Made by a program: the position numbers and the translations under genes
The notes under the pieces: generated by a model
Told to the model about the DNA's origin: nothing
Database searches by the model: none
Seen by the model: the letters and a program-made list of their open reading frames with translations, nothing else
Part shown: positions 45,328 to 57,215 of the stretch, piece by piece
Layout of the letters: each line of letters begins with the position of its first letter
Numbering within the stretch: position 1 is the first letter of the stretch
DNA from: Hansfordia pulvinata
Lineage: Eukaryota > Ascomycota > Sordariomycetes > Xylariales
Assembly (NCBI GenBank): GCA_006538405.1
Contig: BJKQ01000004.1
Span: 2,790,001-2,854,000, forward strand
Length of the DNA: 64,000 nucleotides
Direction: 5' to 3'

Positions 45328-46876
45328 GGTGTTGTGTTGTCCCGGGGCGTGAAGAGGGCGGATGAGGAGGGCGAGGAGCAGGAGTCGGCAATGGGAAGGC
45401 CAGACCCTCGACTCGACGTGGATGGACAGAGGCGAGAGAGAGGTGGGCGGACGTGGACGGTCGTCGGGGTCGTTGACGTAGCGCAGGTACGAGTAGAGGT
45501 TGTCGAGAGGGCGGTTCGCTCTGGCGGACGGACGCTGGCGGGCGGTCGGGATTACCTCGCTCCAGCTCTGCTAGGGGAGAAAGCCACTCCAACATCGCCC
45601 GTCCGGCCAGCGCTGGCCCGGGCAGCGCAGAGAAATGTGCAATTGGCGCTAGCGATTATTTCGCCGGTCTTCTGATTGGCCCGCCCGCTGCCGTTAGCTG
45701 GGCCGGCTGCGTCCGCTGTAGCCCACCCGCCCAGGTACCTTCGAACCGGTACTGTTCAGCACGCCGTCTCCCGTACCGAGTACGCAGCGGCAATTGTAAG
45801 CAAATGGAACGAGGCTCCAGGTCTCCCTCCGCTGGCCGCCAGGTGGTCGACAGCCCGAGACCACAAGCTTGGACCACCCGGTCCAATCAGCGCCGTCTCA
45901 TTACCCCGTCGTTGCCCAGATACAGTGCAGCTACCGTACATACGAGCCGGACTGGCCCCGGTGGCCGGCAGCGCCAGAACAGGTGGCTGTACCAGGTACC
46001 CCGTACCCAGCTCTCTCTGCAGTCGGCAACTATAATTTCTCTGCCCGCCCGCCTGCCACCGGCCGGCCTTTTCCTTTCTTCCTCAACAAAATTGTACACG
46101 GGCACACTTTATTGTAGGTGAGCTTGCGCGACAGTCCTGTTCCCTTCACCGGGAACAACTGTCGCTCTCATTTGAGTCTATCCTCTATCTTGTGCCCAAG
46201 AGCATATCTTGACGCCGTTTATGGAAGCACGTGAGAGGCGCCTTTCAGGGCGTCTTGAGGATCGCTGCCTCTTACCGCCGGTCGTTACATCCCCAATTCT
46301 CGGCAATTTTTGTCACGACAGGCCGGGGGTCCTTTGCTCGATGAGAACCCTATCAGCTGTGGCGGTTCCTGCTGCATAAAGGTCACGTAGACATTGGCCC
46401 TGGTGTTCTTGTTCGGAATGGGCTGTAGTCGGTCGTGCCGCGCGCGTTGGCCAACTGTGTGTTGTGTAGTTCGCCGGCATGATGATGCGGTGTTGAATGA
46501 CGGTGTACGCGAAGCCAACAAGTAGACCCCCACGCCGCAAAATGGCTTCTCGTCTAGCTTTTGTGTAAGAGCGAAGGAAACCAGCCCAGTAAGCATCGTG
46601 TATGGGCCAAGGGAAATTGGCCAGCTCTTGACAGCTTGAGACACCACTCGTTGTTCACAATGTGCCTTTTCGACCATTCCCATTCCGAAGCGACTCCGCG
46701 CGCGGCGAATCCTGGAGTTTGGAGACTGCAACGCGAACGACAGTCGAATTTCACGGAGAACTAAGGCGGATGTATGCGACGAACGCAATGCCCAAATGGG
46801 AACCAAGATGTTAAGCACTGCTATTGTTCACAATCAAGAACGCTCCCAACGCTTTGCCACGCGCAGATGCGTCCGC
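45328..46876. other. Spacer upstream of complex I gene
   Basis: The left part is the promoter of the minus-strand complex I gene, with one TACGAGTA octamer at 45488. The right part is the 3' flank of the small membrane protein gene. No gene was accepted. Confidence 0.5.
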
Positions 46877-47505
46877 TCATAGCCGTATATACAAGTCCAT
46901 GCACTCAATGCGCCACTCCCTGCGTCCCAGCAGGCTCCGAAGCCACTCGATCCCGAGGCCGGTCCACTCCGCCTTGCGCCGCGAAATCTCATCGGCGGCG
47001 GCACCTGCCAGGGCGTTGGCCGTCGTGTTAAGCATCTCGAGGGCGGTGCTGTTGAACTCGGCGGTCATGTTCGCGTTCGCATCGCCGGGCGTGTAGTGTG
47101 CGGGAGTCGACGCGATGGGCGGGCGAGGGGCGAACCAGTTGCTGCTAAAGTCGAAGAAACACCGGTCGGACCAGTAGCATGAGGTGACGAAGAGGATCAA
47201 CAGCAGCACCGAGCAGTAGACGCATGGCCGGTTCAGGAAGTATGTGCAGACGAAGAAGAGGAATATGAAGGCCGGCGAGGCATTGGTTGGGATGAAGAGG
47301 AGCGGTAGCCAGCTAGGCGTGCGGGGATTTGGTCAGCACAAGAGATCAGACAAGACAGAAGAATGCCACTTTTGCCGTGTCGACAATGCCGCGGCCTGAC
47401 AGCGACAGCAACAGCGGCGACGCTGATGGCTGGGCAGATCCACGGAGGATCGCGCAGCCCCCGTGAAAAGGGCGGGGTGGTGGCTTACCTCCTCAGGCAA
47501 AACAT
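46877..47505 (-). CDS. Small integral membrane protein, conserved-looking, unknown function
   Basis: Two exons, 47489-47505 (17 nt) and 46877-47312, give 150 residues. Intron 47313-47488 (176 nt) has GTAAGC and CCTAG. The joined N-terminus reads MFCLRS/WLPLLFIPTNASP. Two hydrophobic segments follow (FIFLFFVCTYFLNRPCVY and CSVLLLILFVTSCYWSD), with several cysteines and aromatic residues around FFDFSSNWF, then a hydrophilic tail with two N-glycosylation sequons (NMTA, NSTA, NTTA nearby) and an Arg-rich end. The compact, aromatic, Cys-rich first 60 residues look strongly constrained. I cannot assign a function. Confidence 0.72.
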
Positions 47506-50500
47506 GGCGCTCGCTCACGACAGCGAACTGCCGGTGTCTGGGAAGAAGCCGAGGGCGTTGGGTGCGGCAATCGGGGTACGTTGCGTAGGGCGGGGTGGTG
47601 AGGCCGCGATCTAGAGCTGGAGGGTGGAAGGCGGACGGCGAGGTACGGAGTTGGTGGATGGACGGCGCCAGCCGAATTGGACGGGTGAGGGTGTTCGACG
47701 AGAGGTCTCCAGCTGGTGGCAGGCAGGAGCCAAAGGCCCCCACGTCATGTCCTTCTAGGCGGGTATGTCGATACGAGTACCGCTGTAGGGGGCCCCTAGC
47801 CTGTACCGTACCACGCTACCACGCCTACCTAAGCCGCCGGAGACGCTGTGTGGCTCCAGGTGTGTGTACTCGTATGAAGGGCCCCGGCGATCGTCGGCGT
47901 TCAATCGACTGCAGGGACCGGCCCCCTTGCTTCGCCAGACGGCATCTGAGATGGATATACCGTTCGTCATATGGCGGGCTGGGTTGGTTGACGATCATCG
48001 CCGTACAGATATTGGAACGCTCGCTGAGGAACCGAGGCGCTCCCCGGTGTTCAGTAAAGCCCAAAGCAACATCGAGATGTGGGCGTTCCATTTGCCACGA
48101 GCATTTCTCTTCATGTTTGCGAGCCCCGAGTCTGCTGCCACCTTGATCGACAAGGCTGTGTCCCAATAGAGCGGTAGAAGTAGAGACGAAGTGGCGTTTG
48201 TCATCGAGATCAGTTATTCGCTGGGCCGCTTGCCCGCCGTGAAACGCAGACTGCGACTCGTTCTAGGAGCGGTATCAGGGCCCGTCCCCGTCCCCGTCTC
48301 CGTCCACGCTCCCCGCTGCCATCACTGGCCAATATCTGACGGCCTGGTCAGCACCATTCTACATCGATCGCACCCAAGCACTCCATGTCTTCAAGTAGCC
48401 AGACCCGGCAGCCTCGTCAGCCTTTGATACATGATAACCTCGATAAGGTAGTATTCCTTTCACACGTTCTTGCCAGTTGATACTGCAACGTGTGTGGTGT
48501 TACCTACGAGTAACGGCACTCTTGTACCCATGCATAGACTCTTTTAGTGGGAGCGGACAAGATGCAACAAGCCAGTTTCTACGGTATGCATTCGACATCA
48601 AATTCACTGGTCTCTACCGAGCTAGGACCAAGTGGCTCTGTATAAGTGGCGTCTCGACGGAACCTGCCACAACGCACGACTTTGTGAACTGGCAAGAGTG
48701 ACCTCATCTTTTCTGGCATCCAACAGACGACAACGTGATCTGGCTCCCAAATGAGTCTAACTTTGGGGTCTCTTTGGCTCTTGCTGGATCCCTCGCGAAC
48801 TCACGAGCCATAGTCGAGGGGCGCGACACGGCGGGGTCTGACGAGACGAGGCTAGGCGAGGTTCTTATGGTAGTGAGAGGGCGGGTGGGCGGTCACCTGC
48901 TACTTTGGAATCGTCTCTCTTGGAGAGACCAGTAAGCCCCCGTAGTCTGTGTGTCCCGATTCCTAGCTGTGGTCGTCAAGCACGTCGTCTAGATGGCGAA
49001 GACGGGGGCCTCACACCAGGCTGGCGGGGGACGCGTCCCGCCCTTCTACATTGCAGATGCACGGCATCATCATCCTCTGCTGCATGGCCGCCCAACCGCG
49101 TGTGTCTAGCCCGTGGTGGGTGGCGCTGTCGAATGGCGAGGAGGGCCTGCACCCCGGCGTGCATCCGTCGATGCGCCAACAAAGGGCTAATGCCCGTGCC
49201 CCGGGCGATGGCAAGTCTGCGCTGGCATTAGCCAGGTCGGATTGGAACGTGAGCATGGCATTGGGCACCTATTCGCCTAGGCCCGCAGTCCGTTTGGCTG
49301 ACACGTCAAGGAGGGTGGCAGGGCAGAAGGCTGGGATGGTATCGTAGGTGGTAGGTATTTTGCGTGCTTGCGCATGTACAGCCATCCTTCGATTGGGGCG
49401 CGCCCAGAAGAGCGGACCGAACCTTTTCCAGCCAGCTTAGGAGGTATCTAGGTACTTCGAGACAAGCGCTACAACCATGGACCTCTTCAAGTCGTACCGT
49501 TTCTGACCAGCACAGTTCGTGGCACAGTACCGCGCGAGGTGTACTCGTACGAGGATGGAGACGGAGAGCCAACTCTGGTTTATTTATTATTACTGCTTCT
49601 CCACGCGGTCCGTTCACGGCGACCAAAAATCGGGGGCGCGATCTGTGAGGAGACTGTGCAGAGTCTGCCCGTCCGCACACCGACTATTTGGATCCAGGAA
49701 CTGTAGCGGTTGAATTCGGGTTGCCTTGCCTCAAGTACAAGTACTCGTAGACATAAGCCTGGAAATGCCGTGACCGTCCAGTCCCTTTGGCGTGGATAGA
49801 AACCCCGGTGCAGTACCGGCGACCTCGTCCAGTCCCGGACTATGGAGGTACACGTACTGAAGATGTCTTGCCGGCTCGAAGCCCCCACGTCACCGTGTCA
49901 TAGACTTACGGCCCCGGCGTCCACAAGCCCATCAAGCATAAACGGGAATTAGGTATTCAGATGCGATATGCAACCGTCAATGCATGACGGATCATGGATC
50001 TCGCGTACCATGCAGCTGAGGTGTTCCCATCCGTACAAGGGCTGACCCGGCTCGCTGCGGAGGCGGTTTGCGCCTGCACGGGTTGGGCCTCGCTGCCGGT
50101 CTCGTCGATACTCGGGCGAGGGGTTTTGACGCGCCTTGTTGTTGTTCGATACCCGATGATTGTCGCAAGTACCCACGAAAAGCTGGCAAACGGGCGCTGA
50201 CAGTCCGATTAACTAGAGCTATGCAGCAAACGGATGGATGTCGCCCGTGCCGCACGAGATCTGCGCGAACGCCACGCCCGCGAGCAAGACGGAGGCATGG
50301 ATGTCGCTACGGAAAGTGTCTTTAAGATCAAATAGATCACATACAGGCCGCAGGGAGAATGATCTCTTCGGGTCAAGGCGAGTGGCTACTTTGCAACTCA
50401 GTTCAAGTAACAATGAGAGATTCTTCGTGATGTTTGTATTCGTTGCTCGGCGGAGCAGGCCGGCTTTGCTTGTTTCTTAGGATACCTAAGGTACCTGCAA

Positions 50501-51608
50501 AGATTCCCCTTTTTCGCACGTTACCTTGTACTACGGAAGCTGGTTGTACTTGTGCTGTTGGCAGATCGGATCTCCATGGTCTGCTAATACAAGAACAGCG
50601 TCTCTTCTTGGGTGTCCAGCATCCGCACGCAACAAGACCTGAGCAACATCAACAATAGAGCATGACCGGATTCGTTGGGCCGACCAAGTCGGAGGCCGTG
50701 GAGGTCTGGATCTGGCCGTTTGGATCGCAAGCACAAGCACAAAGCTACAGGTGGTAGGTACAGCGCAGCTCTGCTCCAATTGTCCGAGCAGTATGAGTCT
50801 GGCCGGGTACATTTCGCGGAAGTATACCTGGTGTGCACTGCCTGTACGAAGCCTGGAGGCGGTACTTAGCTGCCCGGGCCTCCATGGTCCCAATGCGGCG
50901 CTGCCACGCATCCATCGTCAGATAAACTCGGTGCGTACTGTGTACGAGTGCCGCTCCGCTGGCTGGGGCGACGGTTGGGCCGACTCCCGCCTTTTTTCAA
51001 CCTTCAGGTTCTTCCCGCCAGCCCCCCGACCTCCCCCATCGGCCCTCACCTCTGCCTGACCTCTGCCCGCCGCCTCCTATCTACTCTTGACTTCCGCATC
51101 TGCATCTGCACCTGCATCTGCCTTTGTCTCTGTCATTTGCATTCTCCCATCGTCGGCCTTCGTCGGGTTCCGTCGTCCCCGTACCTGGCTATCACCTGCG
51201 GCGCACGCCACGCCGGAGCGTCGGTCTCTTCAGCTCGCTTGCTTCGTTTGCTTGCTGGCGCTCTGTCGCATCTCGAACGCTGCCCACTGCCGGCTCTATG
51301 TGAAACCCCTCCAGGTACCCGACTCACTGCCACCCTCTGACCCTGCGCGCCTCGACTTCACTCGGCCATCCGCGTTTGGCCTGGGTTGAGCCTTTCCTCT
51401 CCCACGACGACCACGCCACGCGCCTCCAGCACACATCCCAGTGCCGGTTCCCGTCTGTCGTGACTGTCTGACGAACCGCGGGTGCTCATTGTGACACAGC
51501 CAAGTCAGTCGGGTTGCACAGCACCGCCTGCCACCGCCCCGGCAGCTTGCAGCACCACCTGAGGGGCCTGGCCTGCCATTCACTGCGTAAAGCAGCCGTT
51601 GAGCCAGC
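47506..51608. other. Gene-poor spacer of 4.1 kb
   Basis: This is the longest spacer in the window and has no supported gene. Five TACGAGTA/TACTCGTA octamers lie at 47772, 47867, 48505, 49542 and 49742. A GTCCCC-type imperfect repeat occurs at about 48280-48305. From about 50.98 kb on the sequence is pyrimidine-rich and probably forms the promoter and leader of the Edc4 gene. Confidence 0.55.
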
Positions 51609-54600
51609 ATGGCCGGCTACGGTAGTCCTCCTGGAAGCAGCGGCGACGGTGAAAACCATCTGCAAACCATGCTTGCCCGCATGCAAGCTGCAAAAAATGT
51701 CCAGGCTCAGAACCAGCCGCACGGCGAAGTCCCCAATGCTGCCCACGAGATCTTCTCGAGGTACAACGGCTACGGCCAGGGTGGCGCCAACCCCCACGGC
51801 TACTACTCACCTTCGATTGACTCTCCCCTGACGGCTTCCGACGACCTGTTTCCTCCTCCCGCCCCCACCCCGCCCAGCAACTTTGGCGCACACGCCCATC
51901 ACCATTCCGGCTTCAGTAACTTGGGCCCGATTGGCAGCCCGTCCGTCACCGGCAACAAGATGGAGCAAAGCAACAGCTTGCTAAGCCTGCTCAAGTTCAA
52001 CAGGGGCGAGGCCGCCGACGCCCCCGGCGCGACCAGAGCTCTCGGACCCCAGAACACGCACGTCGCGCCCCAGTCCCCCCAGCCTCTTACGACAGCCCGG
52101 TCAACGTGTCTCACGGCATCCAACCCACGATCCATGCTCCCGTTCCGATGCCTGCCGATCCCCAGGGTCTGCTCGCCACGCTCATGAAAGGTAACATGCA
52201 GAATGAAGCTGCGGCATCCGACGCCCAGAGTGCCAGCAAGCCCTCCAACTGGCATTCGACTGCCCCTTCGGACCAGACGCAGTCGTATCTGCTGAACCTC
52301 CTCAACCGACCCAAGCCCGCCCAACATGACGAAACTCAATCCGCCGAGGCTCAACAGCCTGCCAACCCAACACCCCCTTCGTTCCACTCACCCGCTGGCC
52401 ACTCTAGTGAGCACTCGCACCTGCAATATTCCCACCCAGAGCAGTCTTCTGCAGAGAACGCTCAGCAGATGGCAGCAACGCCCTACTCTGCTGGTCACCA
52501 CCAGACCCGCTTCGACTACTCGTCACCTGGCTCTCAGCCCGACAGCGCTCGCAAGACCAAGTTCGATTATTCGAACCCCTTCGAAGATCTTGCCACGAGG
52601 GTGTCCCGAAACGGTACCCCGAGGTCAGGAACATCTGGTCATGCGGCCCCGTCGGCTCCTGCTGTCCAGGTGCTGAAGAAGACGCCAAGCACGGCATCGT
52701 CTCCCGGGACACAGCAGGACTTCAGAGCCGGCGGGCATCGGAGCCAGATCACCAGCCCTGTATTCCAGCACAAGGATAACTACTCCGTGGGAAAGCCTGA
52801 ATCAATCAAGAGCGGACGTTGTGTCGACCCAGTCGCGGCCGAAGCTGGTGGCCATGGGCAGGAGAAGGAGACGGTGTCGCATGCGGTCAACGAGCTCGCC
52901 GAGAAGGCGAGTCGTGAGGCGCAGGATGCACTGGACCGTGCTGTCTTTGAAGAAGAGGCCCATGCCAAGGTTGCCGACGAGGCTGCAGGAGCACCACCCA
53001 ACACCGACAGCAGCTCGCAAGACCCTGCGGAAGCGGCCGCAACCGATGCTGAACGCGAGTTCAAGAGACAACAGAACGAAGGGATCCTGGAGCAGCGATA
53101 CTCCCCCGACACTGCTCAGCAGATTCGTGAGATAGCTGCCGAGAGTGCCCATGGCCCCATCGCTGACAGCTGGGAGCATGCCGAGGCCGAGGCTGAGGAG
53201 ATTGTCGTGATCGAGGATGAGCCAAACCCCATTACTGTTCACAACTTCCCCATGAAGCCCTGGATTTCCATCACCATGCTGGACAAGGAGGAGCCCCGCC
53301 CCGAGTTCCGTGACGAGGTCGTTCTTGACATTGCACGACTCAAGAAGGACTTTGACCAGATCGACAGAAACCTGGTCTCCGCCACCGAATCTTACATGGC
53401 TTATGGCATGTCCAGAGCCGGGGGCCTTCGCGTCATTCGCCAGGAAGACGGCAAGGATGCGAAGCTGTTTCAGGACACCAAAGACCGCATCTTCAACGTT
53501 GCCATGTCTTCTACCCCATCGGACCTGAACGCCACTCCACGAGAAATCATCATCGGAACTGGAGTCAGCGGCACTGTGTACTACGTGCAGATCAAGAATG
53601 GCGAGAAGGACCACATCGAGGAGGCCCACCCTGAGCAGTACGGATTCGCGCTCGCTCCGATCGGTGCCCAAGAGGGAGACGCCCCCGGCGGGGTTCTGAA
53701 GACTCGGGCGAGGATCTCCTCGACCCGCCCCGAGTATTTCGCTGTAGGACGGGGAAAGACGATCAACATCATCTGGCCCGCCTTCATCATGCAACATAAT
53801 CTGTTCAAGACTGGACATGATCGCGTTGTCGACGCTGAGAAGCTCTCGACCAAGTGCTCCTTGAAGATCAACACCGGTAAGGCCGGCAAGGACTTTACCT
53901 TCAGTCAGGATGATACGACCATTGTTTCTCTGGACAAGTCGGGTCGCGTCAAGTTCTGGGATGTCCGAGATCTGACGGAGGCTGCGGAGAACTCGGACCC
54001 TCGGTTCCCCATGCCAGCACACACCAACATTGAAGTGAAGGAGCCCCTCATGACACTCAACACCACACCAGAGGGCGAGAAAGCTTGGCCCACCTCTGTG
54101 TTATTGCTGGATAAGCAACGGCCTTACCAGAAGCGATGTGCCCTGCGCTACATGATAGTGGGTATGAAGCAGAACCACACCCTGCAGCTGTGGGATCTAG
54201 CCCTGGGGAAGCCTGTCCAGGAGTTCAATCTCCCTCACAGCAAGGAGTCGGACGCTGTGTGCAGCGTCATGTACCACCCTGCTTCTGGCATGATCACTGT
54301 TGGCCACCCGACCCGCAATTCTGTCTACTTCCTGCACCTGTCCGCTCCCAAATACACGATTAAGGGTCTGTCTCAGGTCGACTATGTGCGGAAGCTGGTT
54401 GCCAAAGACCCATCCATCCCCGAACCCGACTCTACTGCCGTCATTAGTGGTGTGCGGGAGTATTCGCTCTCGAACAAGGGAGTGTTGCGCAGCTTGGACA
54501 TCCTCGTCAACCCCGCGGCCACTTCGGACAGTGACGAGCCGACGCTTTTCGAGCTCTACGCCATGCACTCTAAGGGCGTCACTTGCATCTGGGTGAAGCA

Positions 54601-56392
54601 GGCGGAGCTTGGTTGGAGCAAGGACAATAAGGTCATCTCCGGCGTCGATGCGAGCGAGGCCGGGCTGGTCCAGATCACGAAGCTGAAGGAATTGCCCAAC
54701 GCGGTCGTGGTCGACCCTCCCCAGTATGAGGAAGCCACAACTCTGCCGGTCCGCATCGCTGCTCGGTCTTCCAGCAAAGACACCCCGCCGCCGCAAGTCT
54801 CGTCCGGCCCGTCTCAAGAGCAAACTAAGAAGGACAACGTGCAGCCTCCCCCTTCCGGCGCTGCTGAGCGCAAGGAAGCCGATGTCCCGGCCACCCCCAG
54901 CAACCAACTCGACAAGTCCGAGAAGAAGGCCAGGAAGAAGCGTGAGAAGGCGGCCGCGGCCGCTGAAAAGCAAGCTGCCGAGAACAGCCAGACCAACGGC
55001 GGGTCCGGCGGTAAGAACGCTGACTCGAAAGCCAGCGGCACTTCGTTCCCCGCCGTCGCTCCCGAGTCCATCCAAGCCGCCGTCAAGCAGATCGAACTCT
55101 CGCTCAGCTCGAGCCTGTCTGGTCTCGGTACCGAACTCAAGGACCACCGTGGCAAGATTGAGAGTGAGCTGCAGAAGCGCGAGGACTCCTTCAACAGCAG
55201 CCAGCAACAGCTTCTTGGTCTTGTGTCTTCGGTCCTCAACGAGAACGTGCAAGCTGTTCTGACCAGAATCGTCAGCGACCAGTTCGAAGACAGCGTTGTC
55301 CCGTCTCTCACCGCCGTGGTCACCAAGAACATCTCGGAGCAGCTGGACGGCAAGATTGGTGGGCGCGTTTCGCACTCGGTGCAAAACCAAATGCAGAAGC
55401 TGCTGCCGAATGCAATCACCCAGGCCCTGCAGAAGCCCGAGCTGTCCAAGGTTGTGGCCGACAAGATCGCCAGCACCGTGTCTCTCGACTTGGAGGAGAG
55501 CCTCCGCCAGACTCTCACGACGACGATCACACCGGTCTTCTCTGATCTTGCCATCAGCGCGTCGCGTTCAGCGGCCCAGGATGTTCAGCGCGAAGCCTCC
55601 CAACAGATCGAGGCTCTCGAACAGAGACACCTTGCTGATAGCAATAAGATTGATCAGCTGACCGCACTCGTCACCAAGCTGTCGGACACGGTGTCAGCGA
55701 TGGCGGCTACCCAGGCGCAGTTCCAGGACAGCCTGCTCAAGATGCAGCAGCAGCAGGCAACACCTCGCGAACGGGCCCAGGCAGCTCCGGCAGCGCCGTC
55801 TCACACCCAGTCTTACCACAGCCCGTCGACCACGTCCAACAACCAAATGGTCCCCTTCCCTGCCGACAGCCCTGGCCAGCAGAACCCTGAGATCCAGAAC
55901 GGCATCGCTTCCATTGTCCCGTTCATGGACCGCGGCGACTACGAAACGGCCATGATCCAGTGGCTCCACAGCGACTACAAGCGCGAGATCTTCGACCAGC
56001 ACATTGTTCATTTTGATCCGGGCTTCATGCACCAGATGCCGCCGCTTGTCTCGCTTTCTGTGGGAACTGTGGTTGCCGAAGCACTTGGGGAAGGCCAAGT
56101 AGCCCGAAAGATTGAGTGGATGGACAACATCCTCCACAGTCTGCACAGATCTCTCCCATCCGTTGTAAGTGAAACCTTGCCCACCTCAACGGCACCGCCA
56201 CTGACCCTGCCACAGAACGCCGAGATTCGCGACTTGGTGCCCAACATCATGGAGCAGTACCGCGCCGGGCTGGAGAAGCTGCACATGCAGATCAACAGCA
56301 CTCGTGGCCCCAACGACCCTTACATCAAGCATCTTTCCGGGATGCTGCATCTTGCGCGGGGGATGAGAGACCACTACCAGCGGAACTACTAA
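51609..56392 (+). CDS. mRNA-decapping scaffold Edc4/Pdc1
   Basis: The gene spans 51609-56164 plus 56216-56392, about 1577 residues after allowing one missing C in the run 52075-52080, where the frame passes from ...VAPQSP to ...YDSPVNVSHGIQPT. Intron 56165-56215 (GTAAGT, CACTGACC, CACAG) is 51 nt and stop-free. The N-terminus carries several short leucine-rich helical motifs separated by disorder: LQTMLARMQ (about 18), NSLLSLLKF (about 120), QGLLATLMKG (about 185) and QSYLLNLLNRP (about 224); in fungi such motifs bind the Edc3 LSm domain. A WD40-type region follows (about 370-850; DKSGRVKFWDVRDL, HTLQLWDLALGKPV), then a Lys/Ala-rich linker, a coiled coil (about 1150-1390) and a helical C-terminal domain (FMDRGDYETAMIQWLH onward). 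This matches S. pombe Pdc1 and animal Edc4/Ge-1, which gather Dcp2 and partners in P bodies. Confidence 0.88.
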
Positions 56393-57215
56393 TCACCGGC
56401 ACGATGTTGCATAATGATTGATTACGACTGCACGATACCCTTGGCCAAGACAGTGCGCTAGTTCTTGGTGGTCTGAGCGAGTCGGTGGCAGCAGTTCTAC
56501 GGATGCGCGCGTCTCGCGTCTCGGGAGGCAACGGGATTGGATTGATGGAATGGGATGTCGAGTGGCGCACCAAGTTGCACCGGTCGATGTCTACAACCCG
56601 TGGCCGGGGCCTCCGTTGTGACTGGTGTCATTTTTCTTCATTTCGAGAGTGGCCTCGAGCGTTTGTCGCAACGGCATTTGGGTCTTGACTACTGTAAATT
56701 GTTAGTGTGAATGATACGAGACCGGCTGCAGGCGCCCATTTGTTTCGGGAGTGAAGTGCTTTATGTTTCGCGAGAGTTTGGAGGCAAACCGCAGCGCCGT
56801 CTGGAAGTCAAGTGCCAATGCCGTCCACGTAGGGAAAGAGGCAGCTGCGTCCTCGGTTATGACCAGCGAGCGAGGCAATACCCACTCCTGCCGGGACGGA
56901 AGACAAACATCGGCAGCGCTTACCATGTTATAGTAGCTGCCTGGTCCTGGTTTTAGAGGAAAGTGGCACATCTGACAACCGTGGTGGTGGCCGAGTTTGG
57001 ATCTCTACTGCTCTCGCCAATGTCTCCCCTTGTCCATCAACACTGCCATCTGTCGCCCTCCCGAATTGCCGCGCAACCTTACCCTTGGCCTCGCTCAGCA
57101 CCTGCTGGGAGGAACTATGGCACCGATCTAGCCGGGCTCTCGTGCCTCGGGTTGACTCGATTCGCTTCTCGATTATCGACCGGCGACCACTCCAACGCCA
57201 GCTGAACCCTTCGCG
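56393..57215. other. Spacer between Edc4 and PAP2 genes
   Basis: It holds the 3' flank of the Edc4 gene and the promoter of the PAP2 gene, which read in the same direction. No other gene was recognised. Confidence 0.55.

Noticed and set aside
52802..54022. 406-codon open frame on the minus strand inside Edc4
   Set aside because: It is antisense to the conserved WD40 region of Edc4, and its sequence is the kind of Val/Leu/Gly/Asp-rich shadow produced by biased codon use. No domain or signal.
54197..55390. 397-codon minus-strand open frame in Edc4
   Set aside because: Same explanation: antisense shadow of the coiled-coil part of Edc4.
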